A stretch of DNA of 64,000 bases. It comes from Berghia stephanieae (taxonomy: Eukaryota > Mollusca > Gastropoda > Nudibranchia > Aeolidiidae). Every line of letters begins with the position of its first letter. Within the stretch, counting starts at the first letter, position 1. The notes below the pieces were generated by a model. The model made no database searches. It saw only the letters and a list, made by a program, of their open reading frames with translations, and was not told the origin of the DNA. Where the stretch lies: the NCBI GenBank assembly GCA_034508935.3, contig CM067443.1, positions 123,684,257 through 123,748,256 of the forward strand, given 5' to 3'. A program made the position numbers and the translations under genes. Below are positions 1 through 19,100 of this stretch, in pieces.

Positions 1-92
<92 letters not shown>
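1..92. repeat. (TA)n microsatellite at the left edge
   Basis: Uninterrupted TA dinucleotides from the first base; true length is unknown because the window starts inside it. Confidence 0.97.
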
Positions 93-94
<2 letters not shown>

Positions 95-194
95 ATCTGT
101 AAAGAGGATATTGCAATAAAAGTTTCCAGTACTAAGGAAGTCGAAGGTTTGATCCGTGGTCAAGGAAGGCTGATTTTTGGGGGATGGTTTTTTC

Positions 195-595
195 CTCGTA
201 TTTTTTTGTCATACTTTGTCTGGCACTTTTCATACAATCTTTTCCGATTTTCATCTTACAACAATGCCTGCTTCCTAATGTGTCACTTAAACATGACCAA
301 AGAGTGTATTCAAAATTATCGTTGAGAGTTTCTGCCTCATCCTCTTCATAGTCTTGATCTGGTTTCTTCCAACTACCATCTCTTTGGACCTCTCAAAAGG
401 CACTTAGACAGCAAAAAGGTTTGACAAAGATGAAGACTTAATCAAAACAGTAAAAACATGGTTGCAAAGTCTTGACGGGGGATTTTTCATCAGAAGCATC
501 TATTTTCAAATGTATCGATGACACAAATGCATCAATCTCAAGAGTGACTGCATAGAAAGAAGTTTGATAATGTAAATGACTTTAATGAGAGTTTC
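195..595 (+). mobile_element. Mariner transposase C-terminal relic
   Basis: The plus strand encodes, with a frame change, FLPHPLHSLDL, SSNYHLFGPLKRHLDS, then RFDKDEDLIKTVKTWLQS, and KCINLKSDCIE. These match the C-terminal half of mariner transposases (SPDLAPSDYHLFGPLK, then DEEVxxxVxxWL, then KCIxxxGDYVEK). Stops and frame breaks show an inactive copy. It lies downstream of (antisense to) the last MAP9 exon visible here, probably in the MAP9 3' intron. Confidence 0.75.
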
Positions 596-848
596 AAGCA
601 AAATTGTTTATTCTGTAGCTATTTTCATATTATTTATTGTACAACCCTCATACAAGAAGCTTAATGACACAATAGACTGGTTATATAGTTCCTTTATCCT
701 TTAAAATAAAAACCATTTGACCAAAAGTTACTATCAATTTTTTTTTATTTCAAAAAATCTTCCTCTCTTGCATTTAAAAAAAAAATGTCTCTATAATATT
801 TCATTTTCAAAATTTGATGGTAATGAAACTGTTAGAGAATAGTTTTAC

Positions 849-8785
<7,937 letters not shown>

Positions 8786-9078
8786 AATAGAGCTGTGCTG
8801 TTGGACACTGTAGATATATAATGATCAATAATATTAATCTACAATATGACTTGACTTAAAATGAAAAATTCATTTGCCATGTATTCTCAAAATTGATTAT
8901 GTTAAAAGGCAAACAGTAAATTGTTCAAAACATTGTAATCCTAATTACCAAGAAGATATTATATTTAACAAAAAGGTCGATAGCCTGTGACTGTAGAACA
9001 TCTTTTTATCTGATAATTGACAGTCTTCATCTTTGAACCTTTTGATCAAATGTTTCAGAAACCCCATTCCTTGAGAAA

Positions 9079-9081
9079 CTT

Positions 9082-9136
<55 letters not shown>

Positions 9137-9161
9137 ACAACAGCATCATCATCATCAACAC

Positions 9162-9234
<73 letters not shown>

Positions 9235-9285
9235 GGTAGTAGTAGTAATAGTAGTAGTCGTCGTCGTCGTCGTCGTAGTAGTATT

Positions 9286-9371
<86 letters not shown>
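9079..9371. repeat. (TCA)n followed by (AGT)n compound microsatellite
   Basis: About 155 bases of TCA triplets switch, through a short GTA/GTC section, to about 130 bases of AGT triplets. Both parts are long and nearly pure. The tract lies upstream of the MAP9 coding exons. Confidence 0.95.
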
Positions 9372-9376
<5 letters not shown>

Positions 9377-10984
9377 GTTGGTGGTGATAGTAGTCAGTTA
9401 TTAAAAAGCTGATTTTAATTGGCATTGTCTACAGTGTATCAAAAGTCTTGTTCATTTGAAAGTTGCATATGAATATAGTTTAACACTAAATGACTTAATG
9501 AAACACGTTCATTACAATTTTAAAACGTCATTGAGTGAGTCACAATTCAAACAATATTGAAAAGGACTCTTATTAACGGACATATCCGGCACAAAATCAC
9601 GTTCGATTGAAGATACCTAAAACTAGATATAGCTTGTAGCTTGAATATATTTTTGTTTATTTCAGTTTGGGTTCCGACTTGAAATGTGCAACATTCAAAT
9701 CGGTCTATGTTTGATTCAGCAATTTAAATCAAACAAATTATGGAATCTTTGAAAAAATAAGCAAATACTTTCAAAACATATTATACTAGTCATATAATTT
9801 AATCAAATATTGTTTGGCAACATCACAGGGCTCACTGTGATTATTATCTTCTGCACATCTGATCCGCTCCCGATATTTTTAACATGTTTTATCATGTGCA
9901 CATTATAGAATATTTGAAAAAAAACTCTTTTAAAATTTCATAACATATTGCAAAGCAACAACTTTTATTTCTTCATAAATTAAGCATTGCTTTCTACTCC
10001 TTGTTGTTTATTTACTGTACCTCTATTCAAATAATTTTGGCATGCTAATTTGTGGCTTCCAAGAAAAAAAATTAGGCATTTGTCGCCATGTTTACACTAG
10101 TAACTGGATCTACTAAAAATAATAAGCGTCGTACAGGAAACGAAAAACGGATTCCTTGATTTTTCTTTTTAGCTCTTCGGTGTGAAAGGTCATGTTTAGT
10201 CAGCAGTCAACACACTCGACTCGTCAGTCATTCAGTTAAATCACCGGCCAATACGTTAACAAAAATGATTCGTGGCTATTGAAATCCAGGCGAATACCAA
10301 CATAATTAAAGTTAGAGAAAGGTTTGTTATAAGTGAAATTGTTGTGAGCTTGGTAAGGTCTGAGTTGAATATGATTTTTTAAAATATATTTTATATTCAA
10401 TCAATTTTTTTTTTGGCTGCTCTACTCTCTATTCTATTCCTCCGAATGCTCAGGAAAATAAACTTGAGGTTGAACTTGAACTCGGCTAGCCTCCAGAAGC
10501 TGATGGGTGACGGACGAGAGGTCGATGCAAAAGTAAATAGCTATCGCCATTGCGAATTACTGGCATTACACTGGTCCATACTCCATGACCCGTTCACTTT
10601 TGCACTTCGCGCTGCATTATCAAAGAGAGGGACAGAGGTAAACCTAAATAACAAAGCCAAAGTCTCAAGACGCGAACAGAGGTTGAAAGTGAAAGACAGG
10701 ATAGCACAAACCCGTTGCCCACTGGCAAAAGACCCCCGACCCCCCCCCCCCCCCCCCCCAAAAAATGCATACATTCATCATTCACACAGACTTTCTCGCA
10801 AATAACAAAAATAAATCTTGAGAACGGAAACCGTTCGGAGAAATAGAGGATACGTTTATTTTCCCGAGCATTTGGAGAAATAGTCACTTCGTTTTTGGGT
10901 TTTTTTTCTGGTGACCAAGAATTTGTTCTCCCCAGTCCCTAGAAAACTAATCAATACCTAGGGCCTATTTGGCGAAGGAGGCCA

Positions 10985-11705
10985 AAGTCTTGGGCCAGTT
11001 TAGCTAAGGAGACCAAGATTTTGGCTTCTTAGCGTAAAACCGTATTTTCGTTTATGGAACTGTTTCTTTATGTTGAAGAGGCGAGTTTTTTTTTCTTCAA
11101 TTTATTTATTACTTTTGAGGTTTTGTTGCTGTTCTTGTTTTGTTTTTTGTTGTAATAATAGTACTCTGCCCCTCCCCTCCCCAAGAAAAGTAAACAAATT
11201 ATTGAAACAAGAGAAAATTGAAGAACAAAAAAACGAAAACTAAAGAAAGAATAAGAAAATTAAAATAATGTTTGTGTTAGGTGGCTAATAACATGCAACC
11301 TCTAAAAAAAACACCAACAACATCAAAAACAATAAATAAATAAACAAATAAAAGCATGCCTTCCTGTACATAAAGCAAAACCATGGTCTCCCAAGCAAAA
11401 ATTGAAAATATTAGAAGAAAAGAAAACTAAATAAAATATTGTATTGGATAGCCAATAACTTAACAATCTCTCTTATGACTTTTTTTTTTTTGGGGGGGGG
11501 GGGGGGGGCATGATAATAATATTATTATAAGGCCTTAAAAAATCAAGAACAGCAGCAAAAACAACCAAACATGTAATAAATAAATAGAAGAAAAAATTTG
11601 CCTCCTCAACATAAAGAAACAGTTCCATAAACATTCGGATTTACCCCGGGAAGCCAAAATCTTGGTCTCCTTAGCCAAAACGAGCCATTTTTGCTAGGGA
11701 GACCA
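10985..11705. mobile_element. Foldback element between MAP9 and STK16
   Basis: The left arm (about 10990-11145: gctaaggagaccaagatttt, ggaactgtttctttatgttg, ttatttattac, gctgttcttg) recurs in reverse complement at about 11530-11700. The arms are about 150 bp at moderate identity. The about 380 bp core is A-rich with a run of G. No transposase is seen. A non-autonomous foldback/MITE-type element is the simplest reading. Confidence 0.6.
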
Positions 11706-11738
11706 AAACAAAACAATAAATAAAATAAAACGAAGTGG

Positions 11739-11797
11739 TAATTCGGACCCGAGTCTGAATTGCTTCCCGTGGCAATTCGGACTCCTGCCACAATGCG
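11739..11797. repeat. Palindromic motif family, second locus
   Basis: Contains aattcggacccgagtctgaa, ttgcttcccgtggcaattcg and gactcc, the words of the hairpins at 8257-8294 and 12.87-12.96 kb in reverse orientation. Confidence 0.65.
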
Positions 11798-11837
11798 CCT
11801 GCGCAATCACAGGAAGTGTCAGAAGTGGAAGCTGGCT

Positions 11838-11975
11838 CAAAAGTGAAGCGTGGTAGGGTGGGGGGAAGCTGCTCGTTCTCAGTTGTCAGTCGGTAGGAGG
11901 GCGAGTGAGCGAGCAAGTCACGTTTTAGAACTCGCGAAGATGACTGCCTTCAAAAGCGGTGATCTATTATTCCCC
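11838..11975 (+). promoter_or_regulatory. Candidate STK16 promoter / first non-coding exon
   Basis: This short stretch is richer in G+C and CpG than its surroundings and lies in the divergent MAP9-STK16 interval. It contains an ATG (11939) opening a 69-codon frame with no recognisable product. A fragment of Rep-A follows at once. There is no direct sign of a start site; placement rests only on composition and position. Confidence 0.25.
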
Positions 11976-12094
11976 TTTGTCTTACTTTTTCGTGAGTACT
12001 TTTTAATTGTAATTCTAGACCTTTTTGCTATCCAATTTCTCCATTTTTACTTGCGCTGATATGACCTAAATGTGTTGCAAGCTCCTTAAAAAAC
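11972..12094 (+). mobile_element. Rep-A 3' fragment (diverged)
   Basis: Matches the last 120 bases of Rep-A (cccctttgtcttactttttc, gcgctgatatgacctaaatg, tgttgcaagc, then an AAAAC tail). A donor-like gtgagt has arisen at 11992, just after the candidate STK16 first exon. Confidence 0.7.
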
Positions 12095-12870
12095 AAAACA
12101 TAGATCTAAATATTCATGGTCTTTGGGAGATTACAATTGTAGTCGCAATTGTTAATGTTAACAATCAATTTGCCCTCGCATAGAAAAAGGAGTGTGTTTG
12201 TGTAATGATTGGAAGATTTATTTGATTTGCCATGAGCGTGTTGCAAAAGATACATGAATGACATATCTCTACATTATATAATTTGCCATTTGCGGCCGCG
12301 AAAAAGTGCAGAGAAAGGAGAATAATATGACTTTGGGCATTGAGCGTTTTATTTAAAAGGCAGTATAGGTCGGGCTTTGACAAAAGGCAGTGTCTTAATT
12401 CTTTTTTAATTAAAAAGATATGCTGTTTTATTTCTAAATATAAAAATAGAGGCGATTATAATAAAATAAGCACTGGTTGAATACGGAGAGATAATGATCA
12501 ACTGGTAATGGGATTGGTGGGGGGGGGGGGGGTAACCACAAACGGCCGAGGCGCTGGACGCAGGGGAGAACATGGTGATATGAGATCAAAGAGAAAAAGT
12601 CGCCGGCTCTTGGGTTGTGGAAATGATTGTTGGGGGGGGGGGGGGGGGGAGTGTGTGTGGTTATTCTGTTTTTAATGAATTAGAGATACTCATGAGTGTG
12701 TGTGTGTTTAGGAAGACCAATACGGTTTCTATAGCTGCAAACGGAATAGTAACTGAGAGTTTCACTAATGATAAGTTTATCATTCGGGCGTATTGCATTG
12801 CAGTATTCCGAATCGAAGAGCCATGGAGTTATTCAGAGTCGACCCTGGTTAGCCACGGAGTTCAATTCAA

Positions 12871-12961
12871 TTTAGACTCGAGTCCGAATTGCCATGGGAA
12901 GCAATTCAGACTCGGATCCGAATTGCCACGGGTAGCAATTCAGACTCGGGTCCGAATAGCC
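12871..12961. repeat. Palindromic motif family, third locus (double hairpin)
   Basis: Alternating inverted words gactcgagtccgaattgcc and gcaattcagactcg occur twice in 90 bases, giving two adjacent hairpins. It lies about 100-190 bases upstream of the STK16 coding exon's acceptor. Confidence 0.7.
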
Positions 12962-13052
12962 TTTTCCACAAAAAAAACCAACCCACTTCATTCACTTAAT
13001 TTTATGTATTCAATGCTTCATACACAATGATATTATTCATCTTTGATTTCAG

Positions 13053-13146
13053 GTGTGTTTATATATTTAAATTTATATATATGTCAAAGACTGTAAACAA
13101 GTGTGAGCAAAAAAACAAGTGAATGCTGTTGAGTGTTTTGAGAAAA
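13053..13146 (+). other. STK16: STK16 5' UTR part of the first coding exon
   Basis: A pyrimidine-rich acceptor (ctttgatttcag) ends at 13052, 94 bases before the ATG. The region is AT-rich and non-coding. This suggests that the coding exon begins at 13053 and that a non-coding exon lies upstream, perhaps near 11.9 kb. Confidence 0.45.
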
Positions 13147-16100
13147 ATGGGGTGCTTTTGTGGCAAGGAATCCATTAATATAGATGATCGGAGATTTGTT
13201 ATGAAACATCGTCTAGGTGAAGGGTAAGACATTTCTTATGTTTTTGTTTTTTTTGTTTTTTTTTAAATTTTTATTTTGATTTACTATTAATATTTTTTAA
13301 ATCACTCACGTTACATATTCCATTAAAGATCATCCCTTGTTGATTTTTTAAAAAGCCAAATCTTCAGGCTGAAGATCGTATGGCCATTTTTTTTCAGTAA
13401 CGAGGTTTTAGAGGGAAGTAGGGAGCATTTTTTTAAAGTCATGAGTCGAAAGGGCTTGTTTACAAGTGGTTGGTAGAGAGTTCCAAAGTTGGATGGTGGA
13501 AGTGAGGAATTTCAAAATTAAATGCTGAGTTTCTTGTTTTGTTATTGTTCTGTTTCAAATGGCTAGTTGGAATTTTAAGTTTTCAGTTTTGTGCTCTGTT
13601 TTTAGTTTTGTTTGAGCAGTTTCTTGATGGATCTTCTTTCACGTAGTGGTTTCCATTGGAGATTGTTTATGATCTGAGTTACGCTCATATCCCGCTCATA
13701 GTTTCCACTGACAAATCTGGCAGTCTGACATTGGACTTTTTCTAGCTTATTGATTTCTTATGATGTGTGTGTGGTTGCCACACTGAGCTATTATATTCCA
13801 ATATGGGCCTGACATGTGCTTTGTAGCATTTCTGCTATGAAATGACAGTAGCGGATTTGTCTATTGAAGGAAGGCCATGGTTCTATTTGCCTTATTAGCT
13901 GTGTTGGCAAAATGCTTCTTCTACTTCATACTACTGTCCGGGGTCAGCGAGGTACTTTGCATTCTCCACAAACTGTAGGGCTTCGTTATGGATTTCATAG
14001 ATAGAGTTGAATGTAAGCTTTTCTTTTTGTTTGTCACCCTGAGGACATGACACTTTTTGTGATGGAATTCCATTCTCCATCTTGCCTCCCAGCACTGCAA
14101 TTTAAGATCTCGCTGTAGTATGACAGTATCAACCTTGTTTTTTATTTCTCTGTACAAGAGAGTATCATCTGCGAACAATTTCAACGTGGACCCGGATGTA
14201 GTAGGTGGGCTAGAGGTCATCAGCTTTGTCTTCTATCCCTCTCTTTATGTTTTCGAGTTGCTCTCTGTCTTTGTCTTGGAATGGGATTGCTTGGTTTTGT
14301 TCTTGCCTTTGCCTGAGTCATTAGCTGAAAGGGAAACAGTCAAATGTATAGTTTTGGGAAGTGATATTTTTTTTCCCTGTTGTTAAATGATCTTTATGTA
14401 TATTTAATAAATATTTTGTATATATATATGTGAGTGGATTCTTGTGCTGGTGCCTGGATGAGACTTTTTTGTGATCTCAAACTAAGTACATTGATGGTAT
14501 GCTCTTTGAATCTGTTCCTTATTTGAAGCAATTCCCCTTTATCTTACTTTTTTGGGGGGTACTTTAACTGTCATTCTATGTTTTTTTATTATCCCATTTT
14601 CTTCTTTTTTACTGGCGCTGATATGACCTAGTCTAAATGTGTTGCGAACGCCATAAAACCCTTAAATACAAAAGCAACAAAGATCATCCAATTGTCTTTG
14701 CAGTTTTGCATCTATGCAAATAAAATACAGTTCTCTCCAATTTAAGGCCCATAAAATATCCACCTGCAATTATTTTTCAAGTGTCTTGACACTCTCAGGG
14801 ATTATTTATTATATAATTATACAAATCTTGTAAATTAAAATGCATTTTATTTTTCGTCTGTCCTAAAAGGTTTATATTTCTAGATATATCATTGAAAATA
14901 TAATGTTTTTCATTATCTGCCCCCTCTGCAGTGGTTTCAGCTATGTAGATCTTGTTGAAGATGCTCGAACTCACAAGGCCTATGCTTTGAAACGCATTAT
15001 TTGTCATTCAAAAGAAGAGGAGGAAGTGGCTCAGCAGGAGATTGCCATCATGCGAGACATCCACCACCCAATGTTATTCCCTTGGAATGTTACATCATAC
15101 AGAAAGTGGGACAATACACCAAAGCGGTGGATATTGTCAGCAAAGTCTATCTGGTTCTTCCTTTGTATAGGGTGGGTTGATAGAAATATGTCATCTAATG
15201 GTAGTGGGAATTAAGATAGGCATGTTTATTTTGATATTTTTGAGATAATGGGGATTTTATTTGTATGCTCTCATATAAGTCCTTGTAGTTGTCTAACTTA
15301 ATTGTCATTTTGTAGCTATTCACTAAACTTGATACAGTTTAGCCCACTTATAACTACATCTGTTATAACCCATCCTCTCTTTAGCAAAATGGAGTTCAAG
15401 TACCTTTTTTTCCCCCTATATATTATTAGCAACATTAAGCTCATTGTACCGACATACAGTTTAGTAAAAACCCAATATAACAACATCAACATGGCAGTAA
15501 TCACCAACTTCAAATCGACATACAAGGCTTTCCAATGTTTTCCAACCGATGAAAAATATGTAGTCATAGAGCTAATAAAAATGCCTGATTGGCCAATCAA
15601 TAATATTCAGCCACCTCCGGCCAAGTTGGTGTTGGCATTTTCCTTAGGTGAAGCAAAGCAAGACAGAAACCTTGCTTTTCTGGTGCTTCCCATTGTCCTA
15701 GTGTTCATTAGCATTGTGTGAATGGACGCCATGGCAATCAACCATCTAGTGAACGCTCAACATGAACAAAACACGCCTCAGTTATAATATACTGCATTAA
15801 CGACCATCTATCATTATAATCTCTATTCGATGATCACAAATACGAAAACGAATCACGATGTTCACTCTTACTTCTACCTAGTCGGAAAGAATAACGCTGA
15901 CTTAATACCTTTGGCACACTACTAAGCACCACAGCAGTCGACCTGCTTGTGAACGCTTGTGCAACCTAATCTAGAATTTTGTCTTGCTTTGCCACACCTA
16001 CGGATAGGGCCTCAGGGATTCCCACAACTTGACCACCATCATTAAGAACCAAGAGAAAATCAAATAACATAAGTTCGAACCACAGAGAGCAAAAAAGGTA

Positions 16101-19100
16101 GCATTTGCTGGTGTTCATGTAGCTGTGCTGACGTATCTCAAGCAGAGTCAAGCGATCAAGACATTGATGTCAAAAACTGTCATTATAGAACAGGCAAAGA
16201 TTATTGTAGACAAGCCAAGAGCTCATTCAAGCAATGACAGGCTCTGCCATTTCAAGAAGCAACATGGAATGTTTTCAAGGTAGCATACTTCAGTGAAGCC
16301 GCCTCTGTAGAAGACATCTATTGTCAAGTTTCCCCTCCATCATTTTTAACTTGTTCCACTACAATGATAACTCTATATAACATTTTTATTTTCTGGGTCT
16401 TATGGTTATAGAGAAGTTACATTGTGCATTTTCTATGTGTGAATAGAAGAGTAACGATGAATGCAAATCTATATATCACTGTGTCCTGCTGAAAGGAAGG
16501 TACATAACACATAATTATTCTGAACTCAGGTGTGAATGAGTAGGCTACCTCGCTATGGACAGTTTTAATACTGTCTTAGGGTGGGTAGAAAAAAAAATGT
16601 ACCTGACAAGTAATTTGTTACTGTTCGAAATAGAACGTTGGCTCTATATAAGGCCCATTGTGTCCATCTGGTGTTATGTTGAAACAAATTAGATAAAGAA
16701 AATTGGGTCAAAATGATCAGACCTAGGAAATTAAAAGAAAAATGTAAACGAAACCATTTGTTCCATTATGATTCACCTTTTCCTTAGATATTGGCTTTAT
16801 GTCCTTTCTAAATTTCAGTTAAATGGGATGTTCTTATTTGCATGGGATTTTTTGAGATGAAAATTGTCTTGTAATGCTTTTCTACAGGAAGTGAATTCTT
16901 TTTTCCTAAGAGCCATAAGGCTCATGGAGTTAATTCCTGTTTCTGTTGAATAGACTCTAATGATTATTTGCGAACCTTTTTATAGAGTGCTAGTTTATTG
17001 TCTATTGTTTCCACTGGATCTAACAGACCCATATCTACACAGTCATGCTTGATGGACAAATGTGTCTGTAAATAAATTTCAACTATAGCTTGAACTGATA
17101 CAAGTCTCTTTGCTTATGAAGCATATTACCCTCAAAAGGAGTTATTGGGACCCCGAATAATTGAACCACAGCAGATGATTTATGTATTTTGGTTGATAAC
17201 GTTTTTGTTTTTCACTATTTCAGAAAGGAAACCTTTTGAACATGATAGATATATGTAAGGCCAGAGGAGAAAATATGGAGGAAAATAAAATTTGGACTCT
17301 AATGCTCGGCATTTGTCAAGGTGTGAAAGCTTTGCATGATCATGACCCTCCTTTCGCACACAGGTAAGGGACTTGGAATTCAAGGACGCTTGGAAATGGA
17401 GAAAGTTGAGCTTTGATATTCCAATCTTACAATCATTATATTTATTACCCCTATTACATAAAGTAAGGTTAATAAATCTTTTCCCCTCTCCTCCCTGGCG
17501 TTATGGGAATGAGAGAAAATTTGACCAGAATCTTGTCTTACACTCTTGATATCAACGATGCATTTTCTTAAAACAATAGAAAATTGTCTTCAATCTCAAT
17601 TTAATGCTGGTTCTCTACGTCATCAGTGATACAAATTTGTCTTTTTCTTGACTACCATGCAATCTCTTAATATTTCATCAAAATCTAACTTTTTGAAACA
17701 GGATAACATAATGGATTGATCACATTCTCTCATTTCAATCTGAGGCTGAGGTCAATTTTGTAGCGCAATTTAGAAATCCATTATCAATATGTATCATTTC
17801 CAGAGATATCAAGCCAGATAATGTGATGACAGAACAAAATGGAAAACCAGTTTTGATGGATTTGGGGTCAGCAGCTCGAGCTAGAATAGAAATACGATCC
17901 AATAAGGAAGCTGTTGCTTTGCAGGTCAGTTTACCATACAAAAATTCGAAAACTCATTTGATTTCACTTTGTTATCAAACAAGTAAATCCATTTTTATTA
18001 TTATATTGTTTCTCATTGTTCAAAACAATTATGTTTTTAGAAGAGAGCCTACATTAAGTCTCTTTGGGTTTTTGGGGGGCTTTTTCCCCTTTTTGGGGGG
18101 GGGGGGGGGTGTTCAGATTTGTTATTCAGTTGTGTTAATAGTTGTTCATTGAATCACGTAGGGACTAACATTTTAAAAATTCTTGTTGGGTCTTCATTTG
18201 ATTTGAGTTAGTTGTGATATTTTACTCGTTGCTTCTGGCAAGACTTTTTATATTCATTCATTATGTTTGTTTCTGTTCTCTTTATTAGGATTTGGCTGCA
18301 GAGAGGTGTTCAATGCTTTACAGAGCACCAGAATTATTCAATGTGGAGTCAAATTCTTCCATAGATGAACGCACAGATATTTGGGTATGTAATTTAGTTG
18401 TGGAAGCTTTTGATCACAAAGGTAAAATTGTACATTTAAATAGGCTTGTGACTTATTTTCAACGTCTTTTTTTTCATGAATTCATGCCTGTGCTAGAGAG
18501 AAAACTAGGCTTGATGTACACTTACTACAGTTGACAGATCTCCTTGAAGGCCATACTACTATTTTCTTTTCTCATAAAGTCTCACTTGGATTGTCAACTT
18601 TTTTTTTTCTTTCAAATTGCACGATAGAATTTTTTTCATTCTTACTTTCTGACAAGCAATTGGTGATTTCATTAATCAATATCTAGATAATCCAGACAAA
18701 TATCTGCGGCTGAAGTAGTGTTGTTTTGATATATCAGGATCTTATTGTATTCATTTCTCTTGTGAGGCGTGCTTATCTTCTTCTTCTCGTATGCCTTTAT
18801 ATCTAGAGTCTCGTTTCGAAGTTTTTGAGTTCTTCTAGCGGGTTGAAAAGCTTTTTTATGTAGAGAAGTTGCTGAGGACCTTATCTCCTCTCTATGGGTT
18901 GTGTAATTTCTGCATCGCTGCAGTATATGCTCAGCATCTTCCTCCTCCTCACCACATGAGCAGACGATGACTGTGTCAGTGTCAATCGTCTGTGCATATG
19001 CTTTTTAAGTCTATTGTGGCCTGTCCTGAGGCAGAACAAGATAACTTGTTCATGTCTAGGCAGCACATGGTAGTCATTTGAACACATTGGATGTTGTATG

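Noticed and set aside
9017-9412. 131-codon poly-Ser frame and its poly-Met mirror
   Set aside because: Triplet microsatellite with no start context, splice support or complexity.
12617-13030. 137-codon frame just upstream of STK16
   Set aside because: It begins in a G run, crosses the palindromic hairpins and has no exon borders or recognisable content.
15302-15721. 139-codon frame in STK16 intron 2
   Set aside because: It lies in the non-coding 5' part of the pogo/Tigger relic; no domain match.
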